From the NCBI RefSeq assembly GCF_008831285.2, contig NC_045150.1:9996001-10060000 (forward strand): 64,000 bases of DNA, in the 5' to 3' direction. The position numbers were made by a program, and so were the translations under genes. Within the stretch, counting starts at the first letter, position 1, and every line of letters begins with the position of its first letter. Below the pieces are notes generated by a model that was not told the origin of the DNA, did no database searches, and saw only the letters and a program-made list of their open reading frames with translations. This DNA is from Nymphaea colorata. Taxonomy: Eukaryota; Streptophyta; Magnoliopsida; Nymphaeales; Nymphaeaceae. Shown here in pieces: positions 22,860 to 33,162 of the stretch.

Positions 22860-23062
22860 AGCATCCCGTGACACACAGTCACGCGACAAGACGTCGCGTA
22901 ACTGCGTGTTGCATGACACGCGCGTGCGCGCTACGCGATCGCGTGCAGTACCTCTGCGCACGGCAGCTTGCATGCTACCGCACGCGGTCTTCAAGCGTCA
23001 GGCGCTGTTGCAGCTGGCGCGCAATAGCGCCCAGGCAAGGGCCTGCTATTGCGGGCCCCTTC
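22860..23062. other. CpG-rich block in the LTR-like insertion
   Basis: About 200 bp with many CG dinucleotides (for example 'cacgcgcgtgcgcgctacgc', 'gatcgcgtgcag'), in sharp contrast to the AT-rich surroundings. In plant genomes methylated CpGs in transposons decay to TpG/CpA, so this richness is unusual for old repeat DNA. Confidence 0.8.
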
Positions 23063-23296
23063 CTTTTCCTTGCAAAAACAGCCCCTTAGGTGGCGGATTT
23101 GATTTTTTTTTTTGTGAGCAATAGCCCTACCCACACTTCAAATGGGTGTTTGCAGGGCTAGTGGACAATCCCACTTAGTCAAAACCTAATTTTCTTTTAA
23201 AAAAAATAAAAATAATTCAAAATTATGTGAAATTCGAATGAAAATGGGGTGAAATTCAAAAAACTTCAAATTTTGGGTTTTGGCTCCAAAATCTTT

Positions 23297-23304
23297 TATA
23301 AATA
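23297..23304 (+). promoter_or_regulatory. TATA box of the LTR-like element
   Basis: TATAAATA followed by a C-run and then a leader-like stretch ('gagaaattgtagtgtattctc'). It is positioned as a retrotransposon LTR promoter, with a long pyrimidine-rich region downstream. Confidence 0.55.
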
Positions 23305-23600
23305 CCCCCCTCTTGGGCAAGAGTTTGTCTTTGGGAGAAATTGTAGTGTATTCTCACTTGAAGACTTAGAGTTTCTCTTGAGATTTCTCTCTCTCCCTCT
23401 TCCTCTTTCCATTTCTTTCCAACTTGGGAGCTAGCTTCATCAAGTCACAACCCTCTTGGGGGCCATCATCTTGGAGCTTCACTCAAGGGCATCTCCACGC
23501 TAACGTGTTCATTTTTCCAAAAGCTATTCTCACTAGAGGTACGTAATAAATATCTCACATCTTTCTTTCTTCATTTTCCTCTCTCCCTCCTATCCACATT

Positions 23601-24300
23601 GCCAAAGGAGATAGCTCTCACTCTCTATTTTAGAGTCAAGAGGCTATGCTCGAGTGCACCGAGAGCATAAGAAGATGAGATGATCTTTTATTTCATGATT
23701 AAATCATGTTTTTTCTTTTCTTGATTATAGTGTTGTTGTTGTTGTTCTTTCTCTTTATTAATATGTTCTTGTTATTATTGCTATTTCTTTTTCTTGAATA
23801 TAGTTTGGTTGTTGTTATCTTTATTTTCTTCTCATCTTCATCTCCTCATGGCTAAAGGAGATAGCACTCAATCTCCATTTTAGAGACAAGAGGCTATGCT
23901 TGAGTGCACCGGGAAAATGGAAAGATGAGATGATCTTTCAATTCAAGCTTAAATCATGTTTTCTATTTTATTAAATATGACATTGTCTTTCATTTTTGAT
24001 GTTCATCTCATCTTCATCTCCCCATGGCCAAAGGAGATAGCACTCAATTTCTATTTTAGAGACAAGAGGCTATGCTCTAGAGCACTGAGAGCATGGAAAG
24101 ATGAGAGGAGATAGCACTCAATTTCAATTTCATTTCATGCTTAAATCATATTTTCTATTAGATATGACATTGTCTTCATTTTCTTCTCATTTTCATCTCC
24201 ACATGGCCAAAGGAGATAGCACTCAATCTCTATTTTAGAGACAAGAGGCTATACTTGAGTGCACCAAAAGCATGAAAAGATAAAATGGTATATCATTTCA
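23601..24300 (+). repeat. Four tandem copies of a 176-250-bp unit in the LTR-like element
   Basis: Each unit begins 'ccaaaggagatagcactcaa' or a variant (23,601; 23,851; 24,027; 24,206) and continues 'attttagagacaagaggcta', 'gagtgcaccgagagcat' and 'aagatgagatgatctttt'. The spacers are T-rich. Unit 1 is longer because of extra 'gttgttgttgtt' sequence. Function unknown; expanded internal repeats are common in long LTRs and leaders. Confidence 0.9.
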
Positions 24301-25062
24301 TAGTTACCTCATGTTCTATCTCCTCCGTCATGCTCTCCCTCTCTCTCTCCCACTTTCTCTCTCTCTCTCTTTCTCTCTCTTGCTTTCCTTCCTTGAATAT
24401 TGTCTATATACTATCAGTGCATGCTTGCTTAATTTTCCATTTATATGTGAATGCACGATAAGAATGAGAGTGTGGTTTGTGATTCTCTCCTTATTATTGT
24501 GTTGATTAATTTTGAGGTTGGGGCTTGTCCAACCCGGGAAGAACCTTCACGAATTTGTACATGTTAAAGTGTATTTTCATATCATTTCATGTAAGTTTCC
24601 TTTAAATCGACCGATTAGGAACCGTAGTGAGTGCCCTATTGTGTGGTTTGAGTTTCTTCCATAACCAATGGTGGAAAAAACATATTCCCTTGCAACCAAT
24701 GAAATAACTATGTTTTATGTTTACGTTTTCAAAAATATTTTCAAAAGAATCCTTTCTAATTTGGCTTTGGAGACTTAGCTTAGACTCTTGCATGAGTCCA
24801 AGCTCCCCTCCGGCCTACATCAAACTTGAAGTCGGATGTTTTAATTTATCTTTAATCTCACAAAGATATACATGTATATACATGTTAAATACATGTGTAT
24901 GCACATGATGATTTTTATCATTCTCTCTCTATGTTTACATATTTCATTTTACAAATTTTCGTATCAATATGAATGCATATATATATATATATATATATAT
25001 GAATCTCCTACTTTTTCTTTCTAGAATCTTTTTCTCTTTTCAAGTCCAATGCCTCCATCTTC

Positions 25063-25111
<49 letters not shown>

Positions 25112-25118
25112 TTATATA

Positions 25119-25156
<38 letters not shown>

Positions 25157-25890
25157 TGCATATGTATATGTATATTTCTCTATTTCTTTTCCTTTAAAAT
25201 CTCTCTCTGGCCACAACTCAAGTAATGACCCAATGTTGGATTCATTCTTGATGGTGTACAACCTCAATCCATTTTCAAAAACTAATAACTATGAAAACAA
25301 AAATCTTAGATGTATGTTATGGTAGGAATGACTTAGATGAATGTTGTGGTAGGAATGAGTCATTTTTCTTTCTTTCATCTTAAGATCAATGCCTCCATGC
25401 ATTCACTTCCATTCAATATCACAAATGAGCACAATCACATCTCTAAAAGAACTTAAGCAAGATGAGATGGAGCTCTAACTCAGTGGTAATCGAATTAGAG
25501 CAAAATCTCAAACCTACTTAAAGTCTTAAGAGAACACTAAAATGACTTCAAAATGATTTCTCAAGCCTTCCAAATGATATTTACAAAGATTTTCCAACTC
25601 TAGTTTTCCTCAAAATGTTTCACATTCTCAAACAATTTTTTAAGATCCTTTTCAAAAGTTTGAAACATTAAACTTTCAGTATTTTTCTATTCCGCATATA
25701 GAAAATATGTTTAAGCCAAAATGAAGTGCACCAATAATAAACATAGCCCTTGGATTGATTACCCACGGTAAAGGCACTGGGAATGATCGATCATTGTACC
25801 GACGGGCGAGTTCCTTTCTTTCTCATTTTTGAAACAAAACTCATTTTTCTGGAGCACTCCAAAACCAAAAAAAATTTGGGGATGTGAACA

Positions 25891-25931
25891 GGATTTGGTG
25901 ACATCAAGAAGGTCAAGACCACCTTCTTGTA
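25891..25931 (+). other. Junction segment with hairpin at the right edge of the insertion
   Basis: After the putative LTR end comes GGATTTGGTGACAT and then CAAGAAGGT / ACCTTCTTG, an inverted repeat with a 6-8-nt loop. The repeat-block sequence resumes at 25,932. This is either the first bases of the internal domain (primer-binding site) or an alternative right terminus of the inserted element. Confidence 0.45.
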
Positions 25932-26990
25932 TCGGAGCAAGCGGACTTCCAACTAAGTGATGTTTCCTAATATGATGGGAATGCCCCCAAATAAAATGAC
26001 AATTTCTTCTCTACAAAGTTCAGTACAATAAGTGGAAGTCTAAATGCTCTTACCCAATCACCCACCACTTGCTACAGAACATGTTTCTCGTTTAAGTAAA
26101 TGGATGGTCCACCCTTCTACAAACCTTCTCACATAAGTCAGGGGTGAGCATACCAACAAATAATGGAACCCAAATAAGTTAGGGGAAGTTTAGACAACTG
26201 TCAATGAAATCGGTTTGCAATGACCATTATGTTGTCAAGAACATTACAATGAATAAAAAATGAAATGAATTTATAGTCAAACCCACTTTGGAAGTGTAAT
26301 CAGGTAAAACTTGGTTTAAGCAAGAAGTGGATTTTCACAACAGCCCAAGAAAATAAAAGGATGTCATTTGCAGAGAAGAAGCGCCCCACGTAAGAAGTAA
26401 ATTAAGCAAGTCATTTTAGGGGCTTCCTGCCCTGTAAAACTCACCATTGGAGGTTTTCAGATAAAACTTCCACAACACAACAATAGTACACAAAAGTGGA
26501 CAGAGAGGGTGCATTTGTCATCGGCCTCCATGGCAGCAAAAAGTGGTTCCCTCTCTTCTTAAAGGTGATAACTAAGGAAGCTGTAGAAACATAAGTAATA
26601 ATTTTCTTCACCCAATCTTCACAGGATACCAAAAAAGAAGGACCAAAGTGCAGGAAAGACCATCTCACTTTGCCATAAGCTTTTGCAATATCTAATTTGA
26701 GGAGAAAAAATTGTTCTATATGACCTTATCCAAGGTGTTGACCGCTTCAAGTGCAAGTTGCATGGTTGGTGAATAAATCTACTGGACAGATCAGATGCCC
26801 TTGTTCTGAGCCAATAATTGTGCTAAAACAATCTTCATTCTCTCAGCTATCAACTTAGCAACTAGTTTATAGATCAAATTGTATAATGATGTAGGTCAAG
26901 ACTTTTATATCCATAATGACATGAAATTAAAAATCAATATCATATGTATTGCATTTACCTACCTTACAAGCTCATTTTTTATGAAGAAAA
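25932..26990 (-). mobile_element. LINE reverse transcriptase fragment
   Basis: Continuation of repeat copy 2 into ORF2 of a plant LINE, minus strand. Reading downward from 26,900: PISLYNLIYKLVAKLIAERM (the conserved 'RPISL.N..YK...K..A.R' block), then LKLDIAKAYGKVRWSFL (normally KAYDRV; catalytic Asp replaced by Gly), then VVEVLSENLQW, then FANDILLF in place of YADD..LF, then the TPDLCEKVCRRVDHPF block. Stops and frameshifts are frequent. Both altered active-site motifs and the missing 5' part make this a dead remnant. Confidence 0.85.
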
Positions 26991-27816
26991 TTCTCACCAC
27001 TAGTGCCACATATTTTTGCATCCCAAAATTTCTTTTGGTTCACCAATGGGAATTTGTTTTGCAAAGTGGAAAAGGGTGCACCGGCCATCAGTATGAGGCT
27101 TAGTTTTTCTGGCACATTGTTCATTCTTGGTGCATTTCCACATTCATTTAAGCACTATTATCCACTTAAATGCAGTGTGGTGCATGGTAATTATTTTAAA
27201 TTGTTTTAGACATTTTAAATTTTATAAAGCAAAAAATGACGTAAGAGTCAATCCTAAAAATAAGAAAACTGTTTGTGAGGCATTGGAATAGAGAGCTCTA
27301 TAAATTCTTTTATAAAATGGTAGGAGATATGTTTTAGAAGAAATAATCTTAACTAATGAATCGTTTGATTTCGAACAATCATTTGAAATAAAAAATCAAG
27401 TCAGTTTTTGAAAAAAGAGCTTTAATAAAATTTTATAAAATTTTTTTAAAGAATGATCATTTGTAGCATAAAGAAAGTTAGTAGCTATCTTCCAGAACAC
27501 ATTAATCTCAAGGTTTTAGCCTAACGCGGTAACCACATTATTAGGGCTCGATCTTATTTTGCTTAGGTTTTTTAAAGGAGTGGCTATGGGTATCCATGAA
27601 TCCTATAATTGCATAGTGAATATGCATGTTAAATGAAAAAAAAAAGAGTTCTCTATGCTTGAAAAGAAAATTAGATAAGTCATTCATACCACAACATACA
27701 TATAAAATAAAAAATGTGTTTGCTATCAAGTCAAGTGTGGTCTGATAACCATCATGGGTACTGCACCTTAGTATTGGCCTTGGTGAAGTTGACAGATTTT
27801 GGGTGAAGCAAGATGG

Positions 27817-27820
<4 letters not shown>
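26991..27820. other. Intergenic, nothing recognised
   Basis: AT-rich DNA without recognisable coding sequence or repeat structure. The upstream part may be further degraded LINE sequence but I cannot support that. Confidence 0.45.
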
Positions 27821-27821
<1 letters not shown>

Positions 27822-27854
<33 letters not shown>

Positions 27855-28530
27855 TTATTTATTTATATATATAAAGAGAGGTTGAGAGAAGTCTAAAGGG
27901 AGGGGAGATAGAGGAGAGGGGAGAAGAGGGTGGACAAGAACCGGTCTACCTTCAGGATAAGACCCTCCAAGAATGAAACTGAAGCCGTGGTTATAGCGCG
28001 CCACCTAACCCGACTGTTGGGCTACACATCACTTGGTAAAGGCAGCGGAGGGGAGAGAGAGAGAGAGAGAGAGAAATCGAAGATAGAAAGATAAAAGAAA
28101 AAAGAGAAAAAGAGAGATTAAAAGAGAAGTAATAAAAGAAAGAGAGAGAAAGAGATTTGAAAAAGGGAGAGAGAGAACTGAAGACAGAGAAAAAAAAGAG
28201 AATTTTTAGAAAGAGATAGAGAAAGAGAGAGCTAAGACTACTCATCAATACCTTCAGGACAAGACCCTCCATGAATCAAACTGAAACCGTGGTTTTAGTG
28301 CGCCACCTAACCCTACTATTGGGCTACACATCACTTGGTAAAGGCAGGGAGGAGAGAGAGAGAAATCGAAGACAGAAAGATAAAAGATAAAAGAGAAAAA
28401 GAGAGATTAAAAGAGAAGTAATAAAAGAAAGAGAGAGAGAAAGAGAGAGCTAAAACGAGAGTGAGAGAAATCAAAGAGAGAGAAACCTGGGAGAGAAATA
28501 GAAAAACTAAAAGTGAGATTTTAAGTTTAA
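27822..28530. repeat. (TA)n then purine-rich tandem duplication (302-bp period)
   Basis: A (TA)n/(TTTA)n tract at 27,822-27,870 is followed by a long purine-rich region. The segment beginning 'ttcagga(t/c)aagaccctcca' at 27,951 recurs at 28,253, including 'cacttggtaaaggcag' and the following (GA)n tract. The plus strand is almost pure A/G over hundreds of bases. All open frames through it are compositional. Confidence 0.85.
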
Positions 28531-28982
28531 AATTCTCTTTCATGGATGGAAACTAGGATTAACAAGTTAGGCCTCCTAGTGCCCTTCTGTGCTGAGCATG
28601 GTAGCCTCTTGGTGAGAGCATTCTGCTAGACACCAAACACTCTCTCCCAGTAGCATGCTGGTTACTGCCGAATCTGGCCTGGGGGAGTTAAATGCCTCCT
28701 CATTGGCTTGAATTTGATTGAGTCAAATGAGGGGGGTATTTGGTCCTGCCACACTAGGTAGGCCCCACACGAGTCCCAGCAGCATGGTTAAAATTAAAAA
28801 TAAAAAGAAAAATTGAAAATTTCATATTTTTCTAAGGGCAAAATGACGTTTTTGTAAAATGAATTTGGCTCCGGTTTTGACAATTTTGGGTCCGCTTGAA
28901 TCTGAATCAATTTTTCCCACACCTGGAAGAGTCCAGGTCAATGTCAAATGCCTGAATTATGGATTGGATTTGTATTTTTAGT

Positions 28983-29272
28983 CCAGTTTTAGATTTTATA
29001 AAGCGAAATTGAGACTGAAGGTGAGGGGAGTTTGTGTGCGTGCTTGGGGATCCAACTTGAAATATGATTCTAGAGGTTAGTTCTCTGGCTTGGTTTTTTA
29101 TATTTGGATCAAAAATTTGGGTTGGATCCAGTTTTAGATTTTATAAAGTGAAATTGAGACTGAAGGTGAGGGGAGTTTGTGTGCGCGCTTGGGGATCCAA
29201 CTTGAAATATGATTCTAGAGGTTGGTTCTCGGGCTTGGTTTTTTATATTTGGATCAAAAATTTGGGTTGGAT
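28983..29272. repeat. Two tandem copies of a 145-bp unit
   Basis: 28,983-29,127 and 29,128-29,272 are nearly identical, each starting 'ccagttttagattttataaa' and ending 'aaatttgggttggatc'. Only about four differences are visible, so this is a recent local duplication. Confidence 0.92.
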
Positions 29273-30012
29273 CTAGGTTATGGTTTGTGCATTGAATTTG
29301 GATATATATATATATATATTCATTTTGGATTGTAATCTGGATTTGACTCTATTTTTGGATCTTGGATCGGGTTATTGGATATAGGCTATATTTTTGGATC
29401 TAATGCTTAGTTTTCGATCTGAATTTGGTACAATTTTCGATCTAAAGCTGAGATTTGGATTCAGATCTAAGGCTCAATTTTGTATTTGGATCTTAAATTT
29501 GGGTCAAGATATGGATCTATGGATCCATTTTTTCCTTAGACCTTGGATTGGATCAAATATGAGCCCAAGGCTCTTCAATCTAGACTAGGTGTATATAGAT
29601 ATGGAGAGAGAGCTCTTTTGCAATGTAGGGGTGGCATTTGGATCCAAATATGGGTCTAGGGATCTGATTTCGATTTACAACTGGGATTTGGATCCAGATA
29701 TGGGTCTAGGGTTTTGTTTTCAATCTGTGTATAATTTTTTGGACTGAATCCCTGTCTGAATGTGGATTTGAATTACAAAATATGTCAAGATTTGGGCTGT
29801 GCTTGAGTCTAAATTTCTGAAATTAGTTCTAAATGGGTCCTAAATCGAGTTGACAATTTAACCAGATAAGAAATTGATCAAAATTAAGGAAAATCAAGAT
29901 GTTTGCAGCTAGAAGTCTTTGATATTTTGTTGTAAACTCGCCATAAAATGATAAAAAAATGCTGATTACCCAAAACAACGGTTGGATCTATCCTCCACAA
30001 CGGGCAAGAAAA
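29273..30012. other. Low-complexity TTTGGATC-rich DNA
   Basis: Degenerate repetition of 'tttggatc', 'gatctaaggc' and 'tatgggtctaggg' over about 550 bp, then AT-rich DNA. Probably decayed repeat sequence; no gene. Confidence 0.5.
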
Positions 30013-30066
30013 TCATGTGGTGGTGGAGCTAATTAAACGGACCCACTCACTCAACTTGATTTTTAT
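30013..30066 (+). other. Orphan copy of NLR-upstream sequence
   Basis: This segment ('atgtggtggtgg', 'aaacggacccac', 'ctcaa.ttgattttatg') closely resembles 10,158-10,211, about 100 bp upstream of the NLR start. No NLR coding sequence follows it here. It may be the leader of a lost NLR copy or a shared repeat that happens to precede the NLR. Confidence 0.45.
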
Positions 30067-30169
30067 GAGGGGAGTGCCTAAGTCTACAAGTCAACTATAA
30101 TTCTCAGCAGCAGCCTCGTCTTTATCATCAGTTCTTGCTTTGCCTTTCTTCCCCTCCATATTCTACAAT

Positions 30170-30335
30170 CCCCTATCCCCAATACTTATAGCAAATTTTC
30201 ACCTTCTTACCATTACCCAAACACCGCTAGAATAAGTAACAAACCTCTTCTCATGCCCAAACGGCAGCTTTTCCATATCCATGAGAAATGAGCTTTAGTT
30301 TATAGGGTTCACAAGCTCCAATTCAAGTATTGGTG
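30170..30335 (-). mobile_element. Short third copy of the LINE-block repeat
   Basis: Matches 16,750-16,910 and 22,150-22,310 ('caaattttcaccttcttacc', 'ggcagcttttccatatcc', 'ttcacaagctcc', 'tattggtgtctgacc'). About 165 bp remain, so this is a fragment. Confidence 0.75.
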
Positions 30336-30429
30336 TCTGACCAAAAGGTATTACATGCGCAACTCTTAGTATCACAATGCAAGACATTTAGCCTTGCTTC
30401 CGCAAGAGTACATAGGCTAAACAAAGGGG

Positions 30430-30520
30430 AACTACATCCCCAAGGGGGTTGGTGTATTAGGTGGGTGGGGGCGGGTAGACTAATAGTTTCTGTTTCGAAT
30501 CCCCATTGTGTCAACTCCCT
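30430..30520 (+). other. Possible tRNA-related SINE head
   Basis: 'gttggtgtattaggtgggtggg' followed about 40 bp later by 'gtttcgaatccccattg' resembles the A and B boxes of a pol III promoter as found in tRNA-derived SINEs. It does not fold as a tRNA by inspection. Weak call. Confidence 0.25.
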
Positions 30521-30674
30521 GTACTGCAAAAGGGAGGCACTGATATGAGAATTGATGCGTAATGTGGGCACCTTTTCCAAGGCACCAAAAGCAGATTTGG
30601 ACTTTATGGGGACTTTTTTGTAAAAGATGACTTCTAATACTCAAGCACTTTTGTTCCTACGATAAACAATTCAT

Positions 30675-32025
30675 TTCTACGTGTTGGACTTTCAGTTGGT
30701 GCAAAAGAAAGCAGTCTGTAGCCCAGATCATACTACATGCATGTTCTGCTGCGCAATATTCCCAAAGATGGGCATCTCTTCATCTTTAATGGCTAAGCAG
30801 ATGATTCCACTTCTAAACATTCCAAAGATATTTGAAGGTGGCAGCTTCCAGTCTGCACTAGCGAAATGAAAGGTCATCTCTGGCAACCCTTCATATGGAT
30901 CACCATTGTTCCCTACATGGTAACACAGCAAATCTTGCTCAGGAGGATAGAAGCGCTCACGGTTTATGACATTGGCCACTGCATTTGCCACTTGACCATA
31001 GACATCTTTGGCAAGAAAAGTCAGGCTGGTACCCAAGTCTATGATGATCGATCTGGCATCCCCCAACAATGCAGTCGTCTGTGCACCAGCAAATTGTATG
31101 TTGAATCTGCTGTTCCCGACACTTATGTTTGTCGGGATGAGTCACATAAAAGCTGCCTTCACCACCATCTGATGCCATCGGTGTCTCTTGAACCTCTTCT
31201 GTGCCTGAAAAGTCTGCATCGTCGCCGAATTTGAGCTGTCCCGCGGAATTGTTTTCATTTCTATATGGAGGAAGACAGTAAGCAAATTTGTCATCAATGG
31301 AAGAGCCGATCTGTTTACCAAGAGAGAGAGGACCACGGCCAAGGCCAACAAGGCCTGGAACTTTATGCAGGGCAAAATCAGGATTATCTTCACGATGGAC
31401 ACAACCAAAGACAATTCCTTCATGCTTGATGGTGTTGGCACCATTGTCAAACAAGCGCTTCTCGGAGGCTAGGACTCTTTATACTTTAGAAATGTCTCTA
31501 TAGGAATATCCGAACCAGCAAAGTTGGTCGCTGGTGCAACGATGGACATGCAGTTCCGTGCAGAAGCTGGTGGAGCATCTCGGTTCTAGTGGGTGGACGA
31601 CTGAAGTGTATCAAACATTGGTGTTTTGACATGGCAGTTGTCACAATGGTGGCATGTTGTCCATATGAGGTTACTACCAGTGCCTATAATGGCCCAGTAC
31701 AGGCTGGATCGGGTACCTAGCGAGAGTTTCATGAGAAGCTCACCGGACCAGCCATCACAGGGCTGTTGATCATGCTGGTGGTATTGGCAAACCATGAAGC
31801 AATGCTGCGGGAGTGCAACATGAAGCGCAGAGCCGCCTGCTCAGCTCGTTGATATAGTGTGGATGAAATTTCATAGAGAGGTGACTGGGATGAGTCTCGA
31901 TGAATGAGGTCTATAGAGAAGCCGAGAGGTTTGGAAGCAAAGATTGTGGTAGGGTTAGGCAGTATTGCAAGTAGGAGCAGCTGCAGGAGGAGGCTGAATG
32001 CTAAGGGGGAGAAGAAGGTTGCCAT
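30675..32025 (-). pseudogene. CDR1/nepenthesin-like aspartic protease pseudogene, copy A
   Basis: Family members are secreted pepsin-type (A1B) proteases, some acting in disease resistance signalling. The ATG at 32,025 opens a signal peptide (SLLLQLLLLAIL), followed by the prodomain motif GFSIDLIHRDS. Conserved blocks follow: NLIWTTC, GIVFGC, GLGRGPLSLG, FAYCLPP, SLTFLAKDVY, IFGNIAQQNMHVV. Catalytic motif 1 is GTGS instead of DTGS (codon GGC at 31,682-31,684). Motif 2 is DLGTS instead of DSGTS (31,025-31,039). A TAG interrupts at 31,586-31,588, a frameshift lies near 31,140, and another follows MHVV near the C-terminus. Copy A alone has a 1-nt deletion at about 31,745 (caccggacc against caccgagacc in copy B). 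No introns are evident, as is common in this family. No active protease is possible. Confidence 0.95.
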
Positions 32026-32068
32026 GGTGAGGACTAAAAGGTTGTTGTACTAAGGATAAATGTGTTGA

Positions 32069-32076
32069 TATTTATA
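32069..32076 (-). promoter_or_regulatory. TATA box of protease copy A
   Basis: Minus-strand TATAAATA (in CCGTTATAAATATC) lies 44 bp upstream of the ATG at 32,025. The same sequence and spacing occur in copy B. Confidence 0.65.
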
Positions 32077-32394
32077 ACGGAAGTCATAGTTATGGTGGCC
32101 GCTGATGAAGGGAAGCATTTGGATTTGAAAATTCTGCAAAAAAAAAAAGAAAGACGTGGCTGAACTGAGTTATGTATTCCTTTGTGTAACCAGTAACCAT
32201 CACAATGGAGAAAAGTGGTAGCATCTTCCAATTGTTAAGCTTAGGTATAACAATCACAAACATTTGAAGACTTTCAAACACAAAAGGAAGGCTGCAGACA
32301 CTTTAACATATTACTTAAGGTGAACAAAAAAAATTGTTGTATACGTTGGAAGAAGAGATTGTCCTAGTGGTGTTTGAAAATTTTTTTTAGGCAT

Positions 32395-32586
32395 CAGGGG
32401 TGGAGCCAAGGGAGGCTCGCATGGCCCTGGCCCACCTCAATTTTTTTTTAAAAAAATCTATATGTAAATTTTAGTAAATTTCACTTGTCCTATATAAAAA
32501 TTTTGAAAAATGATATTTTGACCTTAGTCAAAATTTAGAAACATTAATTCGGCCCTTCTCATGAAATTTTTTTGGCTCTGTCCCTG
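32395..32586. mobile_element. Small TIR element (hAT-like MITE), copy A
   Basis: The left end CAGGGGTGGAGCCAA and the reverse complement of the right end, CAGGGACAGAGCCAA, match at 12 of 15 positions. The core is A/T-rich with 'aaaattttgaaaaatgatat'. Flanks ttaggcat and taacacat may be a decayed 8-bp target-site duplication (5 of 8). Size 192 bp. The same element is in duplication copy B, so it inserted before the duplication. Confidence 0.65.
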
Positions 32587-33051
32587 TAACACATGGTAGT
32601 CCCTGCTCCAAAACCTGTCCATTGACCTCCTTAAACCGTGAACCTTGAAGTGATTGGAAAATCTTTCTCCCACATGATCTCTCTCTATACATATATATAT
32701 ACAAATGTCTTTCCACCCCATGATATTATGGGCTCTCATCTGGTGATAGTTCATGGGGTAGAGGCTCATGCAGTGAGGGTTTGCAGGTATGCTATGTCCA
32801 TTTTGGCCATATCATATGCCCCTTTTATATTTTTATATATATAGCAAAAAAATAAATGGGGACTCTGATTATTCAATGTTACTCTACTCATTCATAAGGA
32901 CAATTTGATTCATTATAATGAATTGATGACAGAAAACTAAAGAAAAAAAAAAGTAATGGGTATTTTTGTCATCTAGTATTAGTTTATACTTTTTTTTCTC
33001 TTCACCTTTCTCTCAACCGTTAAGTGGGTCAATGTGAATATGGCCAGAATG

Positions 33052-33061
33052 TATATATATG

Positions 33062-33138
<77 letters not shown>

Positions 33139-33162
33139 ATATATATGTATATATATATATAT
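33052..33162. repeat. (TA)n/(TATG)n microsatellite, copy A
   Basis: About 110 bp of TA with TG interruptions. The matching tract in copy B (44,345-44,372) is only about 30 bp, one of the largest length differences between the two duplicates. Confidence 0.9.

Larger units (their letters stand above)
22325..25890 (+). mobile_element. Long LTR-like insertion (TGT...ACA)
   Basis: Inserted into repeat copy 2. The inserted DNA starts TGTAATCACCCC. At 25,884-25,890 there is a matching TGTGAACA-type end, followed by GGATTTGGTGACATC, a plausible primer-binding region. If so, this is a ~3.57-kb LTR of a large retrotransposon or LARD with the rest of the element missing. In support: a TATA box with a leader-like region (23,297 onward), a CpG-rich block (22,860-23,062) and no protein-coding capacity. 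Against: no flanking target-site duplication, no second LTR in the window, and much of the length is repeats ((TA)n at 24,979-25,000 and 25,066-25,153; pyrimidine-rich DNA near 23,380 and 24,330-24,385). Confidence 0.55.

Noticed and set aside
24969-25325. Open frame dominated by Tyr/Ile repeats
   Set aside because: Created by (TA)n microsatellites; no coding signal. The same applies to frames at 33,059-33,247, 35,279-35,558 and 18,710-18,940.
27991-28543. Ser/Leu/Phe-rich minus-strand frames resembling membrane proteins
   Set aside because: They are translations of (GA)n purine-rich DNA and its tandem duplicate.
30430-30520. Possible tRNA gene
   Set aside because: Box A- and B-like words are present but no cloverleaf can be drawn. 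Kept only as a weak SINE-like feature.
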